From contig JAFOYE010000020.1 in the NCBI GenBank assembly GCA_017391525.1, positions 1-64,000 of the forward strand: a stretch of 64,000 nucleotides of DNA, in the 5' to 3' direction. The notes under the pieces are model-generated. The model had not been told where the DNA came from. It did not search any database and worked only from the letters and a program-made list of their open reading frames with translations. Shown here piece by piece: positions 18,101-25,599 of this stretch; position 1 is the first letter of the stretch; each line of letters begins with the position of its first letter. The DNA is from Paludibacteraceae bacterium (GTDB lineage: Bacteria; Bacteroidota; Bacteroidia; Bacteroidales; Paludibacteraceae). Made by a program: the position numbers and the translations under genes.

Positions 18101-21100
18101 CTCCACGAGACTCATTCCTTCTTTATCATGATATAGACTAATGGTAGATGTAGCAGCCTCACATGTCCAATAAACAGTTACGCTATTTGCTCCTGAAGCA
18201 TAGTGAATATCATATGGCACATCGTCGCAATTGAGGGTAGTAAATTCAGCCTCTGCTTCGTATGAGCAGTTGGTATTTGTACCTTCAACACTTGCGCGCA
18301 CATATACAATATAGTTGGTAAGAGATGATAATTTAGTTAACTCTAATTCTGTTACATTGCCAACTTTGGTCCACTCACCTGTTGCGCCTATGCGATATTC
18401 ATAACCTAGAGTAGCAGTTGCTACAGCATCCCATTGGATTGTTGCTGCATTCGCACTAACTGATACCACATCAATATTTTCTGGAGCAGCATGTTGTTCA
18501 CAGATATCTTCTATAGGAAGAATACGCAATTTGTTATCAGATTTGTAGTTACCAATCTTCTTTTGAGTATTACTATAGTTTAGATAGTGTCCTTCTGCTG
18601 CATTATTCACACGGATGCTATAATCTACAAAGTCTGTAGAATTTAGTGTCCATGACTGCATGTTTTCAGAATTGTTAGAAGCCAACCAAATATTTGTTTC
18701 GGTTGTTGATGCTTGCATATAACCACCAGTTTCTGTAGTAAAGCGTAGACCAGTAGGAATAGCGTTTACAGTAGAACGCGCTGCCGCTTTATAAATCGTC
18801 GTTGATGGTGCTAAAGGAATAGAAGTTGGATCAGGATCGTTATCCACCTCCACTGCAATAGGGTAAGGAATAGAGGCTGTAGAACCTGTACCAAGAGTAT
18901 TTGGCAATGCTACCCAACCATCACCAGTATTAGCCACAAGAACGAATTGTTCAGGCAATGAGCGACCACGCACTTGCATAGTAGCAGTTGCATATTCGGT
19001 AGAGCCATTGTGACGATATGCTGTGACTGTGAGGGTAGCTGTTTCTTCTTGACCAGCCTCAGTTGGAGTATAGGTTACGCACAATGTCTTGTCAAATGTC
19101 GCATTAGCTATACCAGTCCATGTAAGAGTTGCTTGACCATCACCATTTGCGTCAACCTCTTTAAACTTGAATGCAGAGTTGTCTGATACAATTTTGATAG
19201 AAACTTGTGCCTTATCTGCATTTTGATCAAGGTTAGTTGCGGAAATAGTGATATTCTGTACCGCATCAACACGAATATCTTTGGCAGATGTTACCATAAC
19301 TGGTGCTTCTGAACCAATTGTAATCATTGGATCACACGCAGGAGAGGTTGTAAATGAAGTGATATTCTTTTTAGCGAAGAAGATAGCATTACCATTGTTG
19401 GTTCCATATGTTCTAAAGGTATTATTATATGAACGCAAGAATGCAGTGTTCTCAGCATATACCCAATTGCTCTTCGTTGAATTCCAACTCCACGAACTAT
19501 TTTCAGTTTGGCTCCAAGCTAGATTTCCTGACTTTGGTGCTTTAGCATATAGATAACCTTTTCCTTCACTATACATCTTAAATCCATCTCCACTTGCAAT
19601 CAACTCTATCTCACATGTTCCAGACGGAGCTTCAGTCGCCACTCCTTCACCATTGAAAACAAATGAGTTTGTGGTATGCTCGCCATCACTATTGTTATTA
19701 ATTGTTCCATTGAAAGCATAATAGTTGTTTGAAAGCAATGCATATGTACCTTCGGTTATGGTACTTAAGTCAGTCACTTTTACCCAACCGTTGGTTGTTA
19801 CATTGCCTTCTGCATAAACAGCATAAAGAGTGATATCTTCCGTTGGTGTGTACTCACCTTCAATCTTAGAGAAGGTGGATACACCATCTAATTCTTCTGT
19901 TGACCAACCTGCAAAAGTATATCCATCGCATGCCACCAAACCAGTAGGACATTCAATTGGGGCATTTGCAATAGTTTGCGCAACTTCGGAATGCTTTTTA
20001 CCTTTATTGTTGAATGTGACGGTATATTTTGGTAACTCATTCCATTGAGCAGTAAAGGTAACATCTGCCGCTGGCATAGTATATTCTTCACTAGCACCAT
20101 ATTTCTTACTGTCGTTATCACATAACCAACCTGCAAATGAATAACCTTCTTTAGAAATACCATCAGCGGAAGCTAAAGTAAATATTGTTCCTTCCGCTTT
20201 TGAAGTTTCGGTTGGCGCAGTACCTGTAGCACCATCACCGATATTGTAGGTTACATTGTATTTTATTACTTGGACACAAGTAGTCACATACTCTGAGTAA
20301 GATGTGCCACCACCATAGGTAATTGATACATTATCTACATAACGGATTGCTGTGGTATTGTAGCAGTGGAATCGAACATACAAGTCCTGTGTCCCATCAA
20401 ATGTATGGGATTTGCTTGTATAAGAACCATTACCAAAACTACTCATCTCATAAGAGGCAGCTGAAATCCATGTTGAATTATCTGTAGAAGTTTCTATATA
20501 TACTTTATAATTAGTATTATTACTTGTGCGCTTGAAATCAAAAGAGAAGTTTGTGACAGCGACCTTATTATTGTAAGTTACATAGGTATTATTTGTATTA
20601 ATTTTTCCAGCATAACTTTCGTCGACACCTTGACTCTGAGTTCGAGTAATCGCAGCATCTACAGTCCAATTTTCTGTTTGATCAGATTCCCAATCATAGG
20701 TATCAGTTGTAGAACCACCTGCATCAGCTGTTGCAAATACTGCGTAGTAAGTAGTTGCAGCTTCTTCTACATTTATGTTTTTTGTTGTAAAGAGATCTGC
20801 TGGTTCAGTGTCGGTACTTCCATCAATTTGTGAAGCAGTCCAACCAACAAACACTTTGTCATCACAAGCATATTCTGATGCATCTGGCTCAGAATCCGGA
20901 ACATCCAACGCAGTACCCTCTACTGCATTTTCTTGCTTATGGAACTCTTGTCCGTTTGCTAACCAAGTGATGGTGTAGGTAGGAGTCCATTGAGCATAGA
21001 GGGTAACAGTCGCACCATTCTCGGCGGTTAGATTGCTTACGGATTGTTGATTGGTATAGTTTGTACCTGTACCATCGAATTTTGTATTCCAGTTTTTAAA

Positions 21101-23473
21101 AGCATAATTAGTACGAGTGAAAGCATTCGCACTCAAGGCTTTTGATTGGTCATAGGTAAATGATTGATTGTCCATCGTACCTGTACCACCATTAGCATTG
21201 AATTCAACGGTATAGGTATTTGCGGTCCATTGTGCGTAGAGGGTAATATTAGCAGTGTATTCAGTTGCGCCCAAAGAAGTTACTTTATTTGTACATGCAG
21301 CCTCTTTATACCAGCCGCCAAAAGTATAACCTGTTTTGCTTGCACCCTTTAGAGTAGTTTCTGTACCATAGGTATGTTGAGTAGGCTTACCACTCTCATG
21401 AGTTCCTGAGAAAGTAGTATTACCTTGGTCTTTGTAAGTAATAGTATAGACCGACGGAGTCCACTTCGCATAGAGTGTCTTATCTGTAGTCGCCTTCCAA
21501 ACTCCATTGGCTCCTGTATAACCAGAAACATTGGCTTGTAATTTTCCACTTGTATTAATAACTAAACTACCAGTACCACCTTCACCGCTATACCATCCAC
21601 CAAAAGTATGACCTGTTTTGGTTGGATTAGTAATAGAAGATGGATTTAGCGTAGAAGAATCATAAGTAGCAGCGACACTAGTAGTGTTTCCAGAACCTCC
21701 ATTGGCATTAAGGGTAATGGTCGTTTGAATTGCAGTCCATTTTGCATAGAGGGTTATGTCTTCTGTAATTGGAGTGTCGAAATCAAATTTCTTATCATTA
21801 GAGCATGTTTGGTCTTTATACCACCCTCCAAATGTATATCCAGTAGCAGTAGGAGCAGGTGTTGGTTCTGTCGCCTTCTGTCCGCTTGCTACTATTTGTT
21901 CATCAGGCGCAGTACCGTGATCATTAGCATCGAAAGACACAGTAAATTCGGTAGGAGTAGAGCACTCAGTGGTATAATTTTGATAGCCACTTGTTGTTGT
22001 TTTTTTGTAGAAAGCAAGAGTTTGCCCCTTGATATTGCCCGTAGTATTATCATAACAACGCCAATCTGGATTAGCCGTATACACTCCTATATAGCGATCA
22101 GTAGCAGTATGTTGGAGGTAATTTCCTAATATTGTAAACGTTTTATTAGTATTTGTACCAACACGAACACCATTATTGGTATCTGTACAATATAACCAAG
22201 TAGTAGTTTTTCCTTTAGGATAAATTGTTAGATTTCCATTGCTATTGGAGATATTCCATATTTGTACATCACCTACTTTACTAGAAATTTGCTCATTAGT
22301 TATCGTTATGCTTTCTGCATATGGTGCAGCTGATGTTCCATAATCATTTCGCAGAGCCCAAGTTGTGACACCATTTGACATTGTAATCACCACTTCATCA
22401 GTTGACTTGATGTTGGCAATATCTGTTTTAGGCCATGTTGTAGTAGGTGTACCACCTGTTTCTGCAAATACTGCATAAAATGTATTGGTTGCTCCAAGAG
22501 TGACAGAAGCACCACATTCGTAGAAGTCAGATGCTGGTTGTCCGGCAGAATTATCAATTGTAACTGTACTCCAACCAACGAAAGTTTTGTCACCACAGGT
22601 GGCAGTTGTTGTAGAAGGGAGTGTATAAGAATCACCCACATAGAATGTACCAGAAGGATTTCTAGTACTTCCTGCTTCGGAAAGTGTGATGCTAGTTTGT
22701 TGTTTATTAACCGTGATAGTTGCAGTAGCAGAACCTTCGCAATAACCGTTATTTGCTGCAATAGTTGCTGTAATAGTTACTGTACCTGTTGCTTTGGCTG
22801 TAATAACGCCAGTAGCATTAACAGTAGCAACGGATGTATTGCTACTCGTATATGTAACTGTACCATTACCTGTGTTTCCACTAAGTGTTGGGTTAGCAGT
22901 TCCTCCTACACTTAAAGAAGATGGGGTATAACTTAACGATGGATTTATAGAAGTGCAAGAGGCTGCCTTGTCGTCGTATGTTAGTACATATCGTGTTTGT
23001 GTGATATATGCTTTTGCAGGAAATTCAATTTTATATCCATTGAAAGCGACGGTAGGACTAAATGTAACAGAGGATTCTTTTGCCGAACTACTATTGGATC
23101 CCGTTCCCATACCGCTGGATTTCGTTGATGTATATGTGCTAACTTGATTGCCATTCGCATCTATTAACTTGACGGTATATGAGTTTGTTCCACTATTTGT
23201 ACCAGCCTTGACATAGATTGTTAAGGAAACATTCTCGTATTTCGAAAAGTCAATATTGCTAAAATTAGTAATATCTGTTTTATAAACATTGAAAGCAGAG
23301 CTCTTACTACCACATGCTCCACAATAACCACTGTTGTGACCACTCCAATTGCTGTTACCTGTTGTGCTAAAATTCCACACTTCATTTTTACTATAATCCG
23401 CCCCACACACATTTGCACTGACGGTAAGGGTTAGGAAGATGACAAGCAGGAAGCGTATACCCTTGCAATACAT
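15137..23473 (-). CDS. giant secreted InlB-repeat protein with T9SS C-terminal signal
   Basis: About 2,778 aa from the ATG at 23473, which places a signal peptide (GIRFLLVIFLTLTVSANVCGA) right at the N-terminus. Two earlier ATGs (23548 and 23581) would translate a 29-bp tandem repeat in two frames. Order: jelly-roll-like N-terminus; BIG2 (about 175-255); several Listeria-Bacteroides InlB B-repeats (GYTFGGWY and LYAKWT motifs, about 510-985 and 1090-1200); a BIG/choice-of-anchor region; two fibronectin-III-like domains (about 1640-1820); a lamin-tail-like domain (about 1870-2050); a beta-rich region; and a T9SS type A tail (VRVYDMLGRQVY and VPQGVYNISV). A cell-surface or secreted adhesin is likely. 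No enzyme motif seen. Confidence 0.85.
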   Translation of the reverse strand: MYCKGIRFLLVIFLTLTVSANVCGADYSKNEVWNFSTTGNSNWSGHNSGYCGACGSKSSAFNVYKTDITNFSNIDFSKYENVSLTIYVKAGTNSGTNSYTVKLIDANGNQVSTYTSTKSSGMGTGSNSSSAKESSVTFSPTVAFNGYKIEFPAKAYITQTRYVLTYDDKAASCTSINPSLSYTPSSLSVGGTANPTLSGNTGNGTVTYTSSNTSVATVNATGVITAKATGTVTITATIAANNGYCEGSATATITVNKQQTSITLSEAGSTRNPSGTFYVGDSYTLPSTTTATCGDKTFVGWSTVTIDNSAGQPASDFYECGASVTLGATNTFYAVFAETGGTPTTTWPKTDIANIKSTDEVVITMSNGVTTWALRNDYGTSAAPYAESITITNEQISSKVGDVQIWNISNSNGNLTIYPKGKTTTWLYCTDTNNGVRVGTNTNKTFTILGNYLQHTATDRYIGVYTANPDWRCYDNTTGNIKGQTLAFYKKTTTSGYQNYTTECSTPTEFTVSFDANDHGTAPDEQIVASGQKATEPTPAPTATGYTFGGWYKDQTCSNDKKFDFDTPITEDITLYAKWTAIQTTITLNANGGSGNTTSVAATYDSSTLNPSSITNPTKTGHTFGGWYSGEGGTGSLVINTSGKLQANVSGYTGANGVWKATTDKTLYAKWTPSVYTITYKDQGNTTFSGTHESGKPTQHTYGTETTLKGASKTGYTFGGWYKEAACTNKVTSLGATEYTANITLYAQWTANTYTVEFNANGGTGTMDNQSFTYDQSKALSANAFTRTNYAFKNWNTKFDGTGTNYTNQQSVSNLTAENGATVTLYAQWTPTYTITWLANGQEFHKQENAVEGTALDVPDSEPDASEYACDDKVFVGWTASQIDGSTDTEPADLFTTKNINVEEAATTYYAVFATADAGGSTTDTYDWESDQTENWTVDAAITRTQSQGVDESYAGKINTNNTYVTYNNKVAVTNFSFDFKRTSNNTNYKVYIETSTDNSTWISAASYEMSSFGNGSYTSKSHTFDGTQDLYVRFHCYNTTAIRYVDNVSITYGGGTSYSEYVTTCVQVIKYNVTYNIGDGATGTAPTETSKAEGTIFTLASADGISKEGYSFAGWLCDNDSKKYGASEEYTMPAADVTFTAQWNELPKYTVTFNNKGKKHSEVAQTIANAPIECPTGLVACDGYTFAGWSTEELDGVSTFSKIEGEYTPTEDITLYAVYAEGNVTTNGWVKVTDLSTITEGTYALLSNNYYAFNGTINNNSDGEHTTNSFVFNGEGVATEAPSGTCEIELIASGDGFKMYSEGKGYLYAKAPKSGNLAWSQTENSSWSWNSTKSNWVYAENTAFLRSYNNTFRTYGTNNGNAIFFAKKNITSFTTSPACDPMITIGSEAPVMVTSAKDIRVDAVQNITISATNLDQNADKAQVSIKIVSDNSAFKFKEVDANGDGQATLTWTGIANATFDKTLCVTYTPTEAGQEETATLTVTAYRHNGSTEYATATMQVRGRSLPEQFVLVANTGDGWVALPNTLGTGSTASIPYPIAVEVDNDPDPTSIPLAPSTTIYKAAARSTVNAIPTGLRFTTETGGYMQASTTETNIWLASNNSENMQSWTLNSTDFVDYSIRVNNAAEGHYLNYSNTQKKIGNYKSDNKLRILPIEDICEQHAAPENIDVVSVSANAATIQWDAVATATLGYEYRIGATGEWTKVGNVTELELTKLSSLTNYIVYVRASVEGTNTNCSYEAEAEFTTLNCDDVPYDIHYASGANSVTVYWTCEAATSTISLYHDKEGMSLVETKTSVTSPCQFTGLDKFTTYYVQIQAGGSCPSGMIQVSTEQLDLDVVEWMSDGVVVDVNTDETITVTLENEVQYGSGVGQKADDLFFSKYFEGSGNLKLLAIYNGTGKDVDLSTYRIDRGSNGNATKIGKIYNLSQLGTIKNGQEIIFYTKPSSGEYPYTCSQSFLASKVNESGVDANPRWILCDATEHNGVNFETMDFNGDDPLLLYKGNTLIDVFGVSTAAEQPSKKTQCSGRTENSWSAAKVTNMDYGKTEADFEDGKVPEGVDLLNPTITAYTARVIMFRKNTVLSGSNAVAENITDFVTLASEWEVRSVCKDGDDGNLTCGAYQELGKFDYADYYTKYETIAGEQGFDENARLEDGTIKIRIPNLSTYSCKNIKFNVKVGGVTINEVTKVPILIANEQSTNGGEVFTNLKTTLGTMIVNGSEVTIQPLDDEQLLEKCEACDVVVLASGKLTHEADGISHFDDLTIYPNGVFLNTSDFTVNSLLVHAKLDTVGFAVIENEGVTLATNTIAHTKRIDAQYWYPFSLPYNCNIADITQANGESMGEYGVHWGIQYYNGEKRQQSGTSAGAGQSSKFWTPMEANAQLKACQGYVIALFDAAVEKETDMRTIYFPPATAQMYTESGTDSKESTITSWNVNLAAEKRHHGWNFTGSPYISVFNPQASGLTEDYGLAAEVLMISGHYDPSTNEYLYDDNNVYVSIPTPNGAKYYDQYIASATSLKPFTAYFVQAIDPTSGNDETQTLAYAKMGRELPSSAPRRAASSIQPVLVELNVTAPDGQTDNTGIWVDERYTTDYEIAADLSKMYVAGTKPQLYTIGGDNEMLAYNALPDAGSEYIQLGLYAPMTGNYTLALNNRVSRLNAAETVELLYNNKVVANLFYEDYVITANKGTVSSYALRIKRRANVTTATDNVTGQNIQVVVSEGTMTIEGLTTGSLVRVYDMLGRQVYTETANEDNTLMTPAVPQGVYNISVLGNGGNTTFKVVVK

Positions 23474-23480
23474 TAAGAAG

Positions 23481-23545
23481 ATTGGTTGCCACTTGGGCGA
23501 AAGTAGTAGATTGGTTGCCACTTGGGCGAAAGTAGTAGATTGGTT
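23481..23545. repeat. 29-bp tandem repeat, 2.2 copies, before the giant gene
   Basis: Units 23481-23509 and 23510-23538 are identical, followed by 7 bp of a third. The period is not a multiple of three, which argues that this stretch is not coding and supports the start at 23473. Confidence 0.8.
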
Positions 23546-23574
23546 CATAATCTTTTTATTTTGGCAATTGGCTA

Positions 23575-24046
23575 TAGGCAATTGGCTATAGTCATGGTTA
23601 ATATTCTATTCTATAAGACCGCTTCGCTGTCGGATTAGTTGTTATTTCGTGTGTTGTTTGTCGCTAAGCGACGTTGGTTGCTTTATCCTTAATAGTTCTA
23701 ACCGTTCTAAGGGTTCTAAGCGCCCTGTCGGGCTGTTCTACAAGGTTATATATCCTTCGGTGATCCTTCGCTCTTCCTTCGGCGAAGTCCCTATGAAGTC
23801 CTTATGAAGTCCCTATCGAGATAAGGGGCAAGTAAGAGGCATACTATAGGCAATAAATATCTTTTAGGTTAAAGGCTAGAGGTTAGAGGTTAAAGGCGAA
23901 GGAACAATAACGCTAGCTCTAACAAAACCAATAAAACCAAGAAAATGACTCAGTGCAAAACACTAGTCATTCATGGTAATACGGTCAAAAGCCCTTGGGC
24001 TATTTGGCAGTTCAGGAGTTTAGGAGTTTAGAAGTTTAGAAGAACC
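23575..24046. repeat. repeat-rich gene-free stretch
   Basis: No protein gene found. It holds CTATAGGCAATTGG repeats (about 23573-23595), a GTTCTAA-linker array with the palindrome gccctgtcgggc (about 23692-23745), ccttcggcgaag and ctatgaagtcc repeats (about 23760-23825), and tandem GTTCAGGA/GTTTAGAA units (24008-24046). Confidence 0.6.
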
Positions 24047-24104
24047 TCTAAAGAACACATATCAAACTGAACGACACAATCAAAATACCTCTGTCATTCA
24101 AAAT

Positions 24105-24240
24105 CAACTAAAAAACAAAAAGAAGCGCAAGTCTAAACTTGTGCCTCCTTAAATGCTTTACATTCTCATTTTTTCCACCCAGCATTCAAAGAGTGTCCTC
24201 GAGTCAGTCATAGGCTCTTCCCTGTTATTCATTGAATGAC
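24105..24240 (-). ncRNA. candidate small RNA or long-leader element
   Basis: Downstream of a good promoter (24245-24275) the minus strand can form cattcaa/ttgaatg, then aatgct/agcatt, then a terminator-like hairpin (complement of 24124-24143) followed by a T-run (complement of 24106-24122). Length about 130 nt. The hairpin has one A-C mismatch on this strand. It could be an independent small RNA or an attenuator in the leader of the giant gene. Confidence 0.4.
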
Positions 24241-24244
24241 TTTG

Positions 24245-24275
24245 CAAAATTATAAAATAATTTCTATACAGACAA
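24245..24275 (-). promoter_or_regulatory. Bacteroidota promoter for candidate small RNA / giant-gene leader
   Basis: Minus-strand -7 TAATTTTG (24245-24252) with -33 TTG (24273-24275), 20-bp spacer. No coding start follows for more than 750 bp. Confidence 0.6.
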
Positions 24276-24323
24276 GATTATAACTAGAAAAATGAAAATT
24301 GCTACTTAGAGATTGCAAAATCA

Positions 24324-24334
24324 GGGGGGGGGGG
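24324..24334. repeat. poly-G tract (11 G)
   Basis: Eleven consecutive G on the plus strand, about 50 bp upstream of the minus-strand promoter at 24245-24275. Such tracts are slippage-prone. Confidence 0.7.
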
Positions 24335-24384
24335 TGACGAATGAACGAATGAATTGGCTATTGGCGAAGAGGCGATGAGAAAGT

Positions 24385-24652
24385 AGCTCCTACTCGCTGC
24401 GCTCGAGAAATCTTATAAATCTTATTAGTCGCTATGCTCTTCAAAGCACTCCGTGATAAATTGCCACCGCTCCTTCGTCGAAACGGGCTTGCAACAAAAG
24501 AACTCGCTCTGCTCGTTGAGGTTGCCGCCGTTTCTCCTCTCCCCACTCGCTCACGAAGCTCGTGGGGGCCCCGATTAGGACTCGTGCGCTGAATCTTATG
24601 TGAATATTGGACGCCCTATTAAGAAGAGTTGAGAGTTGAAAGTTGAGAGGCA
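24385..24652. repeat. repeat-rich 3' region after the coiled-coil gene
   Basis: Contains ctcgctgcgctcgag, gaactcgctctgctcgttg, ctcacgaagctcgtggg and, next to the coiled-coil gene's stop, tandem GTTGAGAGTTGAAA (about 24627-24650). The last motif also occurs in the first murF insertion. Confidence 0.55.
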
Positions 24653-24655
24653 AGG

Positions 24656-25594
24656 TTATTTCAAGGTGAATGGGAAAGAACCAATCAACTGGCCATCTAC
24701 GAAGAAATCAGCATTATATAAACCCTTCTCCAAGATCTCCTCTACAGACCAATACATAGCGATAGAAACAGACTCACCCTCGTATTCGAACTCCTTAGCC
24801 ACAGAATAGGCTATATCTTGATTCTCAAATGGGAAAACATCCTCCTCGGTCTTCTGCATTACCTCACCATTAGGACTAGTAATACGCAAATACATCGTCT
24901 TTGTACCCGGCTCCGTGGTGATATTACGAGCGATATTGAATTTAAACTCTAGCTTCTGGATCTGTGAGAAGAAAGTGGTCTTGCGATCCCTATGATTAAG
25001 TTTTACCACCTCGAAATCACTCAACTCCAACATAGACGCACGAGTTACCACCTCTACCAACTGAGCACGTTCTTGCTCAAGTTTCTCTGCCTGACGAGCC
25101 TTCTCCTCATACTGTTGCTTAACCTGGATATTCTCCTCTTGTAGAAGTTTGTTGGTACGATCAAGCGAGTCGATTTGGTTAACATAGCTGACCATAATGG
25201 TGCGCAATGTAGCCAATTCCTTGCGGAGCTCCTCTATACGACGAGAGTCGGTGGCTTTGGTTATACGCAACTCCTCCAAGAGATCTTGCACACGCTGACG
25301 CTCACGAGCTAGCTCAGAGATTAACGAGTCGTTGTGAATCTCAATGTTCTGGAACCCATCGAACTGCGCAACAAGGTCGCTATACTCATCCTCTAGGATC
25401 TCCTTATCGATAAACATCTTCTCCAATTCGGCCTCACTCAAAGCTTTTTCTTCTTCGACTTTTTGTTTGGCTTGTTGGAGCTCCTCGTTCTCTTGTTTAG
25501 AAGTGAGCAACAACACCACAAGTGTCACAAGTGCGGCAACTAAAAGACCTAAACCTGAGAAAATATAAATCTTTTTTCGTTTATCAGCATCCAT
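24656..25594 (-). CDS. membrane-anchored coiled-coil protein, unknown function
   Basis: 312 aa. A short basic N-terminus is followed by one membrane helix (residues about 11-30), a long coiled coil (about 33-180, rich in E, K, Q, L) and a C-terminal beta-rich domain (about 190-312, with YLRITSPNGEVM and YNADFFVDGQLIGSFPF). The shape suggests an inner-membrane protein with a periplasmic rod and head. It begins 5 bp after murF, so it is probably co-transcribed with it. I do not recognise a named family; similar proteins occur in other Bacteroidales. Confidence 0.75.
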   Translation of the reverse strand: MDADKRKKIYIFSGLGLLVAALVTLVVLLLTSKQENEELQQAKQKVEEEKALSEAELEKMFIDKEILEDEYSDLVAQFDGFQNIEIHNDSLISELARERQRVQDLLEELRITKATDSRRIEELRKELATLRTIMVSYVNQIDSLDRTNKLLQEENIQVKQQYEEKARQAEKLEQERAQLVEVVTRASMLELSDFEVVKLNHRDRKTTFFSQIQKLEFKFNIARNITTEPGTKTMYLRITSPNGEVMQKTEEDVFPFENQDIAYSVAKEFEYEGESVSIAMYWSVEEILEKGLYNADFFVDGQLIGSFPFTLK

Positions 25595-25599
25595 CGTTT

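Noticed and set aside
23481..23545. CRISPR-like array
   Set aside because: Two adjacent identical 29-bp units with no spacers and no cas genes.
24324..24334. Poly-G as certain phase-variable switch
   Set aside because: Could be an assembly artefact; kept only as a lower-scored observation.
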